64,000 nucleotides of DNA from Pterois miles. Lineage: Eukaryota > Chordata > Actinopteri > Perciformes > Scorpaenidae. Every line of letters starts with the position of its first letter. Position 1 is the stretch's first letter. The notes under the pieces are model-generated. The model had not been told where the DNA came from, did no database searches, and saw nothing but the letters and a program-made list of their open reading frames with translations. Below, in pieces: positions 29,525 to 41,880 of the stretch. A program made the translations under genes and the position numbers. The stretch covers positions 2,872,501-2,936,500 of the forward strand of contig CAMQGK010000048.1 in the NCBI GenBank assembly GCA_947000775.1, written 5' to 3'.

Positions 29525-30893
29525 GCAGGTGACTGGGAGGACTTTGAGGACTGGGAGGTCTGGGGGGACTGGGAGGACCGGGAGGTCTGGGAGGACTGGG
29601 AGGACTAGGAGGACTGGGGGGACTGGGGGGACTAGGAGGACTGGGAGGATGGGGGGGGGGCTGGGGGGACTGGGAGGACTGGGAGGACTGGGGGGACTGG
29701 GGAGGACTAGGAGGACTGGGGGGACTGGGGGGAGGACTAGGAGGACTGGGGGGACTGGGGGGATGGAGGACTGGGAGGACTGGGGGGACTGGGAGGACTA
29801 GGAGGACTGGGAGGACTGGGAGGACTGAGGGGACTAGGAGGACTGGGGGGACTAGGAGGACTAGGAGGACTGGGGGGACTGGGAGGACTGGGGACTATGA
29901 AGACTAGGAGGACTGGGGGGACTATGAGGACTAGGAGGACTGGGAGGACTGGGGGGACTAGGAGGACTGGGAGGACTGGGGGGACTAGGAGGACTGGGGG
30001 GACTATGAGGACTAGGAGGACTGGGAGGACTCGGGGGACTATGAGGACTAGGAGGACTGGGAGGACTGGGGGGACTATGAAGACTAGGAGGACTGGGAGG
30101 TTTGGGAGGACTGGGGGGACTATGAGGACTAGGAGGACTAGGAGGTCTGGGAGGACTGGGGGGGGGGGGGGGGGACTATGAGGACTAGGAGGACTGGGAG
30201 GACTGGGGGGACTATGAGGACTAGGAGGTCTGGAAGGACTGGGGGGACTGGGGGGGGACTGGGAGGACTGGGGGGACTATGAGTACTAGGAGGTCTGGGA
30301 GGACTGGGGGGACTGGGAGGACTGGGGGGACTATGAGGACTAGGAGGACTAGGAGGACTAGGAGGTGGGGACTGGGAGGACTGGGAGGACTGGGGGGACT
30401 ATGAGGACTAGGAGGACTGGGGGGTCTAGGAGGACTGGGGGGATGGGGGACTGGGGGGACTATGAGGACTAGGAGGTCTGGGGGGACTGGGAGGACTGGG
30501 GGGACTATGAGGACTAGGAGGTCTGGGGGGACTAGGAGGACTGGGGGGACTATGAGGACTAGGAGGTCTGGGAGGACTGGGGGGACTAGGAGGACTGGGA
30601 GGACTATGAGGACTATGAGGACTAGGAGGACTAGGAGGACTATGAGGACTAGGAGGTCTGGGGGGACTGGGAGGACTAGGAGGACTGGGGGGACTAGGAG
30701 GACTAGGAGGAGGGGGGACTGGGAGGACTGGGGGGACTAGGAGGACTAGGAGGACTGGGGGGACTGGGAGGACTGGGGGGACTATGAGGAGTAGGAGGAC
30801 TGGGAGGACTATGAGGACTAGGAGGACTGGGAGGACTATGAGGACTAGGAGGTCTGGGGGGACTGGGAGGACTAGGAGGACTGGGGGACTGGC
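29525..30893. repeat. G-rich 9-bp minisatellite array, about 150 units
   Basis: Continuous tandem units of the form GACTNGGNG, chiefly GACTGGGAG, GACTGGGGG, GACTAGGAG and GACTATGAG. They are grouped in higher-order strings such as ATGAGGACTAGGAGGACTGG. The plus strand is very G-rich with frequent G5-G7 runs and one G run of about 14 at 30160-30173. Because the unit is a multiple of three, stop-free tripeptide frames appear on both strands. Confidence 0.97.
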
Positions 30894-31800
30894 TGCTGGA
30901 ACCAGTACGCTGTCCCTGCTTGAAAAAAGAAAAAAGAAAAGAAAAAAAAAAGGAAAAAGTTCGTGAAAGTGGCCTGACGTCACGCTCCCACAATGCTTAC
31001 CGCCCCATAACTCCGCTGCAGCCTGAGGGGAGCCAGACGCTCTCAGGCCCGAATATAGAAAATTATTGAAAAAAATCGGAAAAAATAATCAAAGAGCAGA
31101 TCGAGGAGAGAAGCGATCGGGGAGCGGTGGCGTGGGCTCTCCCACGGCGGGTGTCTGGTCCGGTCCGAGATGGAAGGTTACCGGGGCTCCATGTGAGACT
31201 GACTAATGCGGTGCTGGAAACTTTCTGGTGGGTAAACTGCTCGTTTTTTTCAGTAAGACCTCATAATGTGGCTGCACGTCCTGGGTGTGCATGTGTGCGT
31301 TTAACCAACTTTTACCAACTTTAGATCAACTCTCGACGCGCGCAGACGTGCGCGACGCTTGAATTGTTATGAACGTGTTGTTGGCTATCGCGTAATCGGG
31401 CTTTGCGTAATTTCGCTCGTTTTTGCGGCAGCATGGAAGGATCTGGATATTTAATTTTTAATTGCGCGATCGCGTCCTCTGCCCCTCGAGGCTGGTTTTG
31501 CTCGATAAATATGTTGCAAATGCGGATCAGTGAAGTTGTTTAACACGGTGCACTTTGTCCAGCGGCCCCTCGCTGTTGACGGCTGGTGATCGGTGCATGT
31601 TTTCTGCGATCTGGTGAGTTTTAAACAATTTCCGACTATTTATCACGTATGGCATGCCACGGCAGAGGAGAGGGAGATAGCGTGGACGTCCCACGGCGTG
31701 TGCTGGTCCGCGGGAGGAGAAAACGGTGAGAAAAGTCTCTTTAACGAGCTGTTTTCTGCGTGCATCGCTCCGGTACAGTCTCTGAATTAGGACTTCACCT
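30894..31800 (+). promoter_or_regulatory. CpG-rich promoter / first-exon candidate for an unidentified gene
   Basis: Directly after the G-rich array come a palindromic CRE TGACGTCA (30975-30982) and a ZNF143-like CTCCCACAATGCTTAC (30984-30999). About 700 bases of CpG-dense sequence follow. Plus-strand donor-like sites occur at 31613 (CTG|GTGAGT) and 31726 (ACG|GTGAGA). No convincing coding frame is seen, so any exon here may be untranslated. Strand and gene identity are inferred; no downstream exon was recognised in the window. Confidence 0.5.
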
Positions 31801-31902
31801 AAAACCCTGCAGCCGCTGGCGCTGCCTGAATGTGTGTTTGCTTTCTACATGGCTTGTGTCATGTTTGTCGCTGATCGGATGTTTTGTGCCTCTTGCCCGC
31901 AT

Positions 31903-31904
<2 letters not shown>

Positions 31905-31958
<54 letters not shown>
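31905..31958. repeat. (AG)n microsatellite
   Basis: Near-perfect AG repeat with one AC interruption at about 31938, just beyond the CpG-rich block. Confidence 0.93.
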
Positions 31959-33808
31959 CTTTTCCTTGGAAGCGGGTAAATAACAACCAAGACCCCTACC
32001 AAAGGGGGGTTGGGGTCAGAATGTGGGGGTTCCGTTTATGCACTTGTTATTGATAGCTGACTTGGCCGCAGGCCTCCACTTTTTACACCTTTATTGTCAG
32101 TCAGGAGTGTTGAAATAAGCAAACAACTGTGGTTGAAGTAACAGCAGTAAGTCATTCTGCAGCAGACAGAGAGAGAAGAACACAGCTCCAATCAGACAGT
32201 AGTAATGAGTTTACACTGAGTTTACACGCTCCTTTATCCCTGTGGTATTTAGGTGTGATTGTCATTGCAGTAACATGTAATTTATGACAAGAACGCTGTT
32301 GTCTTTTTTCCTGTTGAACATGGAGCTTGCACTCAAATTGCACGTTGTGATATTTAGATGTTTTCCTTACGTCAGCTTTAAGCTATATGCGGACATCCTG
32401 TGCTTGTGCAGGAGTTACACTTGTACAGTATGGAGCTCTCCACAGCCGAACAGGGGCGACTCCACCAGGCCCGTTTTCATGCTCCATTAATCTGACACGT
32501 ATCTTCTGGATTTATCCATAAAATGTGAAGAAAAGTGAAAAATACCTGTTTCAGTTTACTTACTCCCATGCTGAGGTCTAACTTGTTTTGTCTGTCCCAC
32601 GGATAAAAACCCAACGTTATTGATTTACGGTCATATGAACAGCAAACTAGAGATTGTTTAGTATTTTTGCTGGAAAAAATGATAATTGATTGTTTTTAAA
32701 AATAGAGGGCAATTGATAATTTATGATTTTAAATGCAGAATGTAAAGAAAATCAAGTGAATGACACTCTATAAAGACATGATGCTTTCCTATAATTACAG
32801 TGCTTTAAGGGTAAACAACAAGTCAGTTATGACCTCAAGGCAGCAGCTATTATATGGCTGCAATATCATGAAACACATGAATATATACAGCGCTAAAAGT
32901 CTGAAAAGTGCCCCACTACCTCAGAAAGATTCACGTCAAAGCTGCAGATCAATAAAGTCTGAAGTGAAGTGAGTTTAGGTGGGTTTTTCCCTCCACTTCA
33001 AGAGACAGCATGCTCCATCAAGGCCTCCAGCTACATAATAAGGAAATGGAAGTGAGTTTGTCACGAGACAATGCCTTTGTTGCTGCAAGTTGAGACCCAT
33101 GTGTTGATGTTTGCTCCTCTCTCACTATAACAACCTGCGAGCATTGGATCCGCTCCACCGGCTTTAACTTGTCCTCCAGAGATTTCTCAAACATTTGGGA
33201 CATAAAGCGAGCTTGTTGGCATTGCGGTGCACCTGTTGTTAACTCCAGTGACACACGGACGCGCCTTGTGTAATTGGTATTAATAGGTCCATCAATCTTC
33301 AGAGGTGAATTTGTGAACGGTTGGAAAATAAACCCATACCCGTGTGTTTCCCCACAGTGGTGAAAAATACAGTTAAAGAACAGCAATACATGATTATAAG
33401 TTATCTGATAAACATATAACCAAAAAAGTTGTAAGCAGCTGCTAAACAGTTGAGGATGAACTTGCAGGCTCAGTATTTTGTCTTTATCTGTTAATGATTA
33501 TGTGCAGAATTGAAAAGAGAAGCGGTTCGTCCTATACCTAGATGTCTTGCAGCCATAGACGCGTGGTGATTGGTGCTGTTCTCGTACAGAAGCGTTCGTA
33601 GGTGCTCTGCTCTGCCGGGGCTGCTGAGCCAGCTTCTTCTCATTAACTTCCATGCATCGCCGTACATTACTTCCATGCCCCTGTGGTCGCAGGCAGCACG
33701 TTTCATGTTTGCCTTTGTGATTGAGTGAATGTGTTTGCCTGTGAGAGCCTGCGCGCATGCTTGTTTGTGAGATGGTAGATGTGCGCGTGCACACGTGCCT
33801 GGTGTGAG

Positions 33809-33810
<2 letters not shown>

Positions 33811-33870
<60 letters not shown>
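33811..33870. repeat. Compound (GT)n(GA)n microsatellite
   Basis: Ten GT units pass directly into about twenty GA units. The same GT-to-GA order appears at 40065-40127. Confidence 0.95.
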
Positions 33871-33872
<2 letters not shown>

Positions 33873-34293
33873 TTTTCGAGCTAGAAGGGAGGTCTTCTCC
33901 TCTGAAAATCCCCCACAGTTCCTTGTGGCTCGGCGGGCAGCGGTGGTAGTGGTGTTAGTAGAGACGGTGGTGGCGGCAGCAACAGCAGGCTGATTTCCAT
34001 GAGAAAAGAGCATCAGTTGGGTTAATGGGAGGGACAGCCCTCTGAGGGGACAAATGGTAGTTAATAACCAGGGAAGAATCGGAAAAGCTCTGATCCCTTT
34101 CTTTGTACTTCTTCACCTTCTAGAGGCAGGGATGGGATGGGTGGGGGTGCAGAGGAGATGGGTGAGGGGACAAGGGACACTGGGTTCATGCTGGAATGGA
34201 TGTTGTTCACTGAGGGGCTGCAATAAGCTCGAACTATTTATTATTTTCTCAGGAAAGTGGGAGAAAAAAACGGGGAGCCTGAGAAGTGGAGCA

Positions 34294-34296
<3 letters not shown>

Positions 34297-34323
<27 letters not shown>
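34297..34323. repeat. (TG)n microsatellite
   Basis: About 13 TG units. Confidence 0.93.
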
Positions 34324-34328
<5 letters not shown>

Positions 34329-36179
34329 GTGCCGTTTGTGTATTTTCACTTCTTGTGTACTGACTGTTTACATGCATGTGTGTTCAGTGTGGTTGGATGA
34401 GCAGGGAAGGATTTATTTATATGTGATATGTGCTGTTTCACACAGTAGCTGCTGGTCACTCAGGTCTCTTTGAGAGGGAGGCATCTGGACAGGAGGCCAC
34501 AGATCCTGTATGTCGGGTATGAAAAGGATGGATGAGTAAGTCATAGTTTGTTTACTTACTTTTTTACTTATTTTAATCATCATTTGGCCAGTTTTCAGGC
34601 TATATATATTTTATTCAGACAATGTTCTTGTACAGCTTCTTGTTTAACGTGAGAAATTAGTAAAAAATGGGTTTGTAGTAAAGAAAAATTCTGTTCCTCT
34701 GGAACATATTTAAAAAGGATTGTTTTTGTATCAGTACTGGATCTCAGGTGTGTACGCAGCCCTGCGATACCCTGCCCAGGTCCCAGTAGCTGGGTGTGTT
34801 GAAAGGTGTTTCCTTCGTTTCTGTGAGTGTTCATCGTCAGTTAGAGGTTGTATATAAGTGCTAGAAATAGATCGATGGTTTCTAATTGAGGTGGTGTCAA
34901 TTTTCTCACAGTCTTTTTAAAACTATGCTGCCAGCAAGTTTGTGAGATTGAAAGTGAGGTGATTGTAACACATTCGGCCTCTGCGAAGGAAAAGTGAAAT
35001 TCATCAGCAAGAAATCGCCACATTGCTTGAGTCAGTACAGTCTGTGTTTGCTGTAACGGACTCACCTGTTCTGGTGTGACTGGTAGCTTACGGCGGCTCA
35101 TGTTAGCTAACATTAGCAAGCTTTATTTAGCTGTGTGACTCCTCTTGTGTTAGTGTTACTCTATGTACTCGACTACTACGATTTCTCTTTTTCTCAGTTA
35201 AGGACTCTGAATTAGGTGCTACTTATTTATTTTGAAATTAAATTGTCAGCCCGTAATTGCTGCTTACAGCCAGTTATGTAGGCTTTTCTTTAAGGACACA
35301 AATATACAGAGAAGGGTGGAAATTAAAGGCAAAAATTTTTTTTGTTTGTTTATTAACAAAAACTCAACGTAAGTCACCAAAAAACACTAAACACAGACCT
35401 AATACAACACCACAGTCAGTGAAATAGACCAAAAAAAATCCAGCTGGTACATCGTAATAAACACAAACAACATATATCATCATAACATGTAGCAACAGGT
35501 CAACAACCTAAATTAGTAACAAACATTAAGGAGTTAATAACACAAAAAGTAATAAGTAAAAGGAAATGCTAGATCGTACTTCATATACACAATTTAATTT
35601 CAATATTGAGCCATTGATGGAAAACTTGCTAGTAGCTTCAAATGTTTTTTAATGTTTTTTTAATTTTTATTTGCAAGACATCCTACTACAATAAAGTGAT
35701 GCTTCATAAACATTTAAAGTGATTGATATCCACACCAGCGGCTTTAAAAATAAATCTTTTCCCTAACAAAATAATCAGATTGATACTCTGTGTATATCTG
35801 TGATTAGATATAGTTTTTAGATTAGTTTAAAGCTCAGCTTCAGCGCATTACACATCTTTAGAGCCTCCCTCCATAAAGCAGAAACAAAGCTGATCACTGT
35901 ACTGATTCATAAAATACACTTATGAACATTTTCATAGATAGATAGAAGTACAGTACTTCATTTTCATTTCACTCTTTCACAAGAAATGAGCAGGGTTTTT
36001 ATTTGAGAGACAGTCTGCGTTGAAGCAAAGCACAAAACATCACTCTACCTTCTCTATAGGAAATACAGCACAAAATGCATTTACTACATTTAGCTGGCAG
36101 CTGTGACAGAGAGAAGAATGACGCTTTGCTGTGTAATAGACTGATTGGAAACAGACGAACGTACGGTGCACACACATGT

Positions 36180-36182
<3 letters not shown>

Positions 36183-36215
<33 letters not shown>
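36183..36215. repeat. (CA)n microsatellite
   Basis: About 16 CA units. Confidence 0.94.
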
Positions 36216-36217
<2 letters not shown>

Positions 36218-36541
36218 TCCCATGCACATAGATATTTACAAGGCTAATTAAAGTAAAACAAGAACCTTCACATTTTCATTTTTTATTATGCATAGGCACA
36301 AAGTTAATAATACACGCACACATGCTCTCATTTACTCACAGTCTCGCAGAGGCCTTTTGGACCAGCGTGCATTCTGACGGGTCCTGCAGTATGCCGGTCA
36401 GAAATAGTAAGAGGATGCTAGATGCTTGAACCACATACTGCCACTTTTCCTTGTGGATCTTTTTCTAGGAAGAGCGGGGCAGCTGTGGCTTTTCAGAACC
36501 TAGATCCATCCATCAACCAGCACCCATGGTTTACACCACAC

Positions 36542-36542
<1 letters not shown>

Positions 36543-36609
<67 letters not shown>
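36543..36609. repeat. (AC)n microsatellite followed by a pyrimidine tract
   Basis: About 33 AC units, then some 180 bases of CT-rich sequence to about 36790. Open frames across it on both strands are compositional. Confidence 0.95.
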
Positions 36610-36611
<2 letters not shown>

Positions 36612-38630
36612 TTCCTCTCTCTCTTTTCCCTCTCTCCCTTCCTCCCACTCGGTTCCATTTCCATGTATCTTAATTTCTTTCCGTCTTTTCTTTTCTCTTT
36701 CTTCAGCCTCTCTTCTCTCACACACTGTCCATCCATCCCTCTCTGTCTTGCCCTTCATCCATCCCTCTCTTCCAGACGGAGTTTACAGCCCCCAGGCCAC
36801 TTCCGCCAGGCTGTCTGCAACAGATTTATTAATAGGCTTTTCTCTCTCTGTAGTAAACAGAGTGTTGGTTAAGGGGTCGTCTCTCAGACACTGATAGACT
36901 TGTACTTAACCTTAGGCACTGAGTGACTTGGGAATAGAGGAAAGTCTGTTTCAAAGATGATCCAGTGCAGATGAAGTCATTGAGGGGCTGCTGGAAATAA
37001 ACACAAGTAGGAAACAGAGATGACTTACAGGGAAAGGGCCAAACAGATGAACATGTTTGCTGATATTTTACAGCATTTTTGATTTTACAGGTTGAGGTTG
37101 ATGAGATGAGAGGACGCGGTGGCAGAAGTGATGTCATGTCACATACAGCATTTGGTGGATTTAATTAATTGTTTTGTTGCAAACATGCAGTGCATACCTC
37201 AGCCTGCTGATCCACTGTAATCTACCTCAGCAAGAGAGAAAACCGTCAGGTCCATCAGCCGCTCCGGAGCTTTTCATCATCTCACACGATCCTCATCAAC
37301 AGATGGAGTTGGCTCAGTTGTGATAGTTTTACATGTTGAATATTTTCTTTTGAGCAGGACTTCTGGTCCATGTCCATGTTCAGTCTTGACCAAGGAAAGA
37401 GCAGTAACCAGTGTGTCTGACAGACCTAACACCATCTTGGGTAGTGAGTTTAGCTGGTGTTGCTGAGTGAAAAATTCCCCAAATCTGATAAATAACAGGA
37501 GCGAGCCGGTAACTTTGCCCCAAACTCTGATACAGTGGCATTCTTGGCACAGTGGGGAAATACTAGCTGTTACACAGTAGCCATGCTAGTCCTGATGCAA
37601 CATGTAACCCCAACAAAATGATTTAGTATGAAATGCTCCTTGTTCTGGGAAGTAATGCTTAGTTTGCTGCTGAAGGCGCAGTAGTAAACTCGTTAGCCGG
37701 ACCTGCTGACATTTACAGCAGGTAAATACACGGTTTGATCCATTTCTTATACTTTTGCTAAAAAAACAACCACCCCCCGAACTTGTTGTATATCTCTCTT
37801 ACAGCCCAACACACACACCACTTCAACATGTGGAAAATCCTTCAGCTCGTAGACCTGTGTTGCTTAGTTACGGTTGCTAAACAATGATTGGACAATCACT
37901 ATTCAGGGGAGGGGTTTACTTCCATGACAAGTAGGCAAACTCCATTTGTTGACTAAGATTGTGTGACTTCATCATTCGGCTAAATATGATAAAAATGTAT
38001 TGATAAAGAATGAAATCTGTATTGCTTTCCGATGCAGCCCACGGGGGGAATCCAGCAGCCGGACACTGCTGGAGAGGCGGTGTGTAACGTGGCTCCATCA
38101 GCCTCAGAACGCCGCCGTTTAGGGGGAGAGGGCCTGTAAACGCTGAAGCAGCCTACGTCTACACTCAGACGCTGAAGGCTGACGAGAGGAGACGCCACAG
38201 AGGCGTGTGCTCAGTGATCTCTGTGGTCGGTATGTCCAGCAGAGTGCTGACGGCGCTGCAGGTTGAACAATACAGAATGCCTGACAGCCTTACTTCATTA
38301 TATTCCATTATATTCTGAATTACATAAATAAAAACGTTGTCCTAGTGGCGACACTGTATTTAACTGAGGAGGAGGAGGAGAGCTGCTGCGTCCCTGTGTG
38401 TAACAAGCGTACATGTGTACATGTGCGGTGAAGCTGCCTGTGGAGACGTAGCTTACTGTCTGAATTATAGCAGGAAAATACTGCTCCAGACTTCAGCTTT
38501 AAGTTGGTCAATGCCACAGTCGCTTTCTGCTGCCGCAAGATAGCAATGTGCTAACAATCACACCTCACTGTGCGCAGCTTTGTGTGAGATCGGCCCCCAG
38601 GAGGTTTTTGTGGTGTTTTTTGACCTTTAT

Positions 38631-38740
38631 TAGGGCTGTGTATCGGAAATAATCTGCCAATATGATAAATGTCATGATATAGGGGTTACCATTCAGTATA
38701 CTGAGATGTATTGCAATTTTTTAAAAATCGAATGTTAGGA
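38631..38740 (+). repeat. hAT-type MITE fragment
   Basis: TAGGGCTGTGTATCGG followed by ATATAGGGGTTACCATTCAG and TATTGCAATTTTTTAAAAAT resembles fish elements that begin TAGGGCTGGGTATCGG. It is related in its terminus to 5324-5701. The right end is missing. Confidence 0.5.
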
Positions 38741-39221
38741 AACTGTAATAGTATAAGGAACATACCTCCATAGGCTTAAATTCTGGGTGAAAAAAGTTTT
38801 TTGGGATCTGCATTTGCATTTACATCCAACATCATAGCACTACTTGAGAGGGCACATGAGAGGACGCATCTCTCTGAAATGAAATGATACTGTATATTGA
38901 CTGAGTTAATCTTTGCAAACATGCTTATTAATTCAAATATACAGTGTTTTCGAGAATCAGTTATTACAAAGCATACTTTTGCAACACTCAGTATTTTTGA
39001 TATTCATGCCCCTTTCCCTCCACTCCAATTTTTAAGCTTTAGCTTCTGATATTATTAGCTTTGGTGTGCAATTTTCTCTTTTATTTATTGTGTGTATTTA
39101 TTGATCTGGGTGGCGAGCTGCAGCATACAATTACATGCCCTTACGTTATAGTAAAGAATTTCTTACGATGAAACTGTAACATACACATACAGTATATAAC
39201 ATATATAAAAAATTAAGAAAA

Positions 39222-39700
39222 TCATCAATTAAGAAGCTGCAACCAGTGAGTGTTAACATTTTTTAGAGGACAATGAATGATTATTTGATTATCAAAATCT
39301 TTGCTGATTAATTTTCTGGTGATGGATGAATAGATTAATAATTTTAGCTCTAATGGTGGCCAGCAAGGGCAATATTAGATATCACTAAAACGTGTTTGTA
39401 ACTGAGATATTAAAGGCCTATATTATAGGGCTGAAAAACCAACAGAAAAACAACAAATTACTTGCTGAACATTCAATAAGTTGTTGAATTCAGTCATCAA
39501 ATTACCAGATGTTTTGGTTAGCTTCTCAAATATGAGGATTTGCTTTTCCATCATTTCAGATATTTCTATATGAATACTGTTGAAAAGAATGCATTGAAAA
39601 AAAACTTAATTTTGACATTTGATATACTAAACAATTTTAGAAACTAATGTAAAAAGAAAAACATCAGTAGATGAATTATCCTAAATTATTTTCAGTGAAA
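39222..39700. repeat. Old AT-rich MITE fragments
   Basis: GATTATTTGATTATCAAAAT, TGATTAATTTTCTGGTGATG and TTTTAGCTCTAAT near 39280-39350, then AGGGCTGAAAAACCAACAG at 39429, fit a fish repeat rich in CGATTAAT words. Parts also appear near 61690 and 63140. Confidence 0.45.
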
Positions 39701-40064
39701 ATGGATGCCTGATGGTAGATGATTTTGATGAATGCATTTGGAGCGTAGCAATAATACTAATAATTTTGGACTATGTTCCAAAAAGCATCTGTACTCAGAA
39801 GTTGCCTGTACTTAACAGTGATTCAAGCTTTGACGATAGAGATCACCTGTTGTCATGATCATTAGCATTTCTGTTTTTATCTCTTTACATGGTAAGCTGC
39901 CATTGTAGCGCTGCAGTTAAGTATTGTGGTGCGCCGGTATCAGGCGCTGTAACCCAGGAATGCACCAGCAGTAGACAGTCTAGTATACACATGCACAGAA
40001 AGGACTGATGCATGCCAAAGTGTTATAGAGAATCATCACGTGACTCAGCACACAGCTATGTCAA

Positions 40065-40132
<68 letters not shown>

Positions 40133-40140
40133 TGTGTGTG
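40065..40140. repeat. Compound (TG)n(AG)n microsatellite
   Basis: About 12 TG units pass into about 20 AG units, ending near AAAGAGTGTGTG. A further purine-rich GAGAGG tract lies at 40235-40340. Confidence 0.94.
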
Positions 40141-41491
40141 TTAGCAGCACAGTAATATCTTGAATATGGACCTGGTCTGTCCAGCCCAGTCTAGTGATGC
40201 CCATTAGTGAGTCAGCGAATGGGATGAAACCTGATCAGTGCAGAGAGAGGGTGAGAGACGGAGGGAGAGAGGAGTGAGAGAGAGAGAGGTAGAGAGATGG
40301 AGAGAGAGGGAGGGAGGGAGAGAGGGGAGAGAGAGAAGCCCCTGACTCACAGCCGTACAGCTACAGTCAAAGTGACAGATGATTGCTGCTCCTGATTCAT
40401 ACTCAGGAACCAGTAAGAAGGGAGCAGGAAAAAGCGGGAGAAAGCAGAGTGTTGCCACAGTGTCTGATGACACATCCCCTCTTCCTTCCTCTGAAGTGAT
40501 TTTTAATAACGCCTCCACCACCCCGCCCTGCTCAACAATCCCCTACTTACTAAATAATGCCAAGCAAAACCTCCAACTCCCTTGGTAGACAAAAGACATT
40601 TCTCCACAGCTCAGTGAGTGATCACTGACTGAGTTGCACGAAGAAAGATGGACAGTGAAAGAGTTACTGAACTGAAATATATGAGTTGATTTATGTGTTA
40701 ATTGATTGAAAGGCTGCCACCTGAGATTTGTCTTGTTTAGAAAAAATGCCTCAAGTAATTCAGGAACAGACAAAAGGATGAGAGCAAGCAGCATTATCAG
40801 TTACCTGAAAGGCCTGTGTGCACTCGTTTAAATGTAGAGAACAGCATCATTCACACAGATGACTTGGAGGACTTGGTTTCTACAGCATACATGTGGGTTA
40901 TCCGTGTGGGTTAAACTTTAATGTCTGCTAATACCGTGTGCCTGGTTGGTTAACCAGTGGATTCTCTTCAATGGCTGCGCTGGTGGAAGAAGTATTCAGA
41001 TGCTTTAACTGCTTAAAAGTAGCTACACCACAGTGTACACATATCCCAATAAAAGCATGCATTCCTGCATTCCTGCATTCCTGCAACCCTGCATTCAGAA
41101 TAGTAAAAACACATGAGTAATCATTAGCAAAATACACCTAAAGAGTACTCATAAAGTATAATATAATTGGTAGCATTTTTAATGCTGGTGCTTGCCAATG
41201 TGGAGCTAATTTTACCAACTGCGTCGGTAGTGTAATCAATAATAATGCATTGTGTTTAATATATAAACTCTTAATTTGCAAAGTACGTAGTAACTATAGC
41301 TCTAAAATAATGTAGTGGAGTAACGAGTGCAGTATTTCCCTTTGAAATGTAGAGAAGCAGCAGAAAATGGAAATATGCAAGTGCAAATACCTTTTGAAAG
41401 GTATTTGATATTTATGAAACTGTCTCAATGTACTACTGGTGCTTCATATGGAAGCATACTGTATATGGAATAACTAAAAGAAATAGCCTCA

Positions 41492-41557
41492 CTGATGGTC
41501 TTGTTTACTTATGTAGGTCTATATGACCTACAGTACATAGGTAAACACGACCATCAG
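41492..41557. repeat. Near-perfect hairpin-forming inverted repeat
   Basis: Left arm CTGATGGTCTTGTTTACTTA continues TGTAGGTC. Right arm GACCTACAGTACATAGGTAA continues ACACGACCATCAG. The arms pair over nearly 30 bp with a few mismatches and a small bulge, and the loop is only about four bases. Confidence 0.8.
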
Positions 41558-41579
41558 CTATTTCTAGTGTATATAGGTA

Positions 41580-41880
41580 TTCTTAATGCTTGTCATCGGT
41601 GCCACGGCAAAATCAGACAAAATCATGCAGGACCAGCCCACTGCGGACAGACCCAGGTCTGGCTTCGCTGCCGCCTTAGACCTGCAGTGGAAGCACCAGT
41701 GGGTGGTGGAGAGCACTGCGTCTGGCAACAATGGCTCCTCCTCCGGCCAGGAGCAAAGCTTGGCCTCGCTGCTCTGCTGGTCCCACTGGGAACCAACACT
41801 GACACCGAGCTGCTGGAGGCCCAGGACTGAGCGGGGCAGAAACATGACCACATTTGTCCACAGGGACCACCAAAATAGAC
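41580..41880. other. GC-rich exon-like island of unknown origin
   Basis: A compact GC-rich stretch inside AT-rich repeats, with competing open frames on both strands (for example 41586-41966 plus and 41564-41884 minus). No domain is recognised and no good splice pair is evident. It may be a captured gene fragment or part of a transposon. Confidence 0.3.

Larger units (their letters stand above)
31960..40060. other. Non-coding DNA (long intron or intergenic)
   Basis: No exon recognised. It holds several microsatellites listed separately, AT-rich stretches (35200-35950) and fragments of old MITEs near 38631 and 39225-39700. GC-richer patches occur at 33540-33700 and 38040-38270, without a supported frame. 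Confidence 0.4.

Noticed and set aside
29529..30181. Gly/Arg/Thr-rich plus-strand frames that look like repeat proteins
   Set aside because: Same 9-bp array in another phase; no start context, splice sites or non-repeat domain.
30426..30983. 185-residue minus-strand open frame rich in Pro and Ser
   Set aside because: It is the translation of the 9-bp array; a unit divisible by three with no stop gives such frames on both strands.
41492..41557. MicroRNA precursor
   Set aside because: The hairpin loop is about four bases and the stem about 30 bp within a transposon, unlike a typical pre-miRNA.
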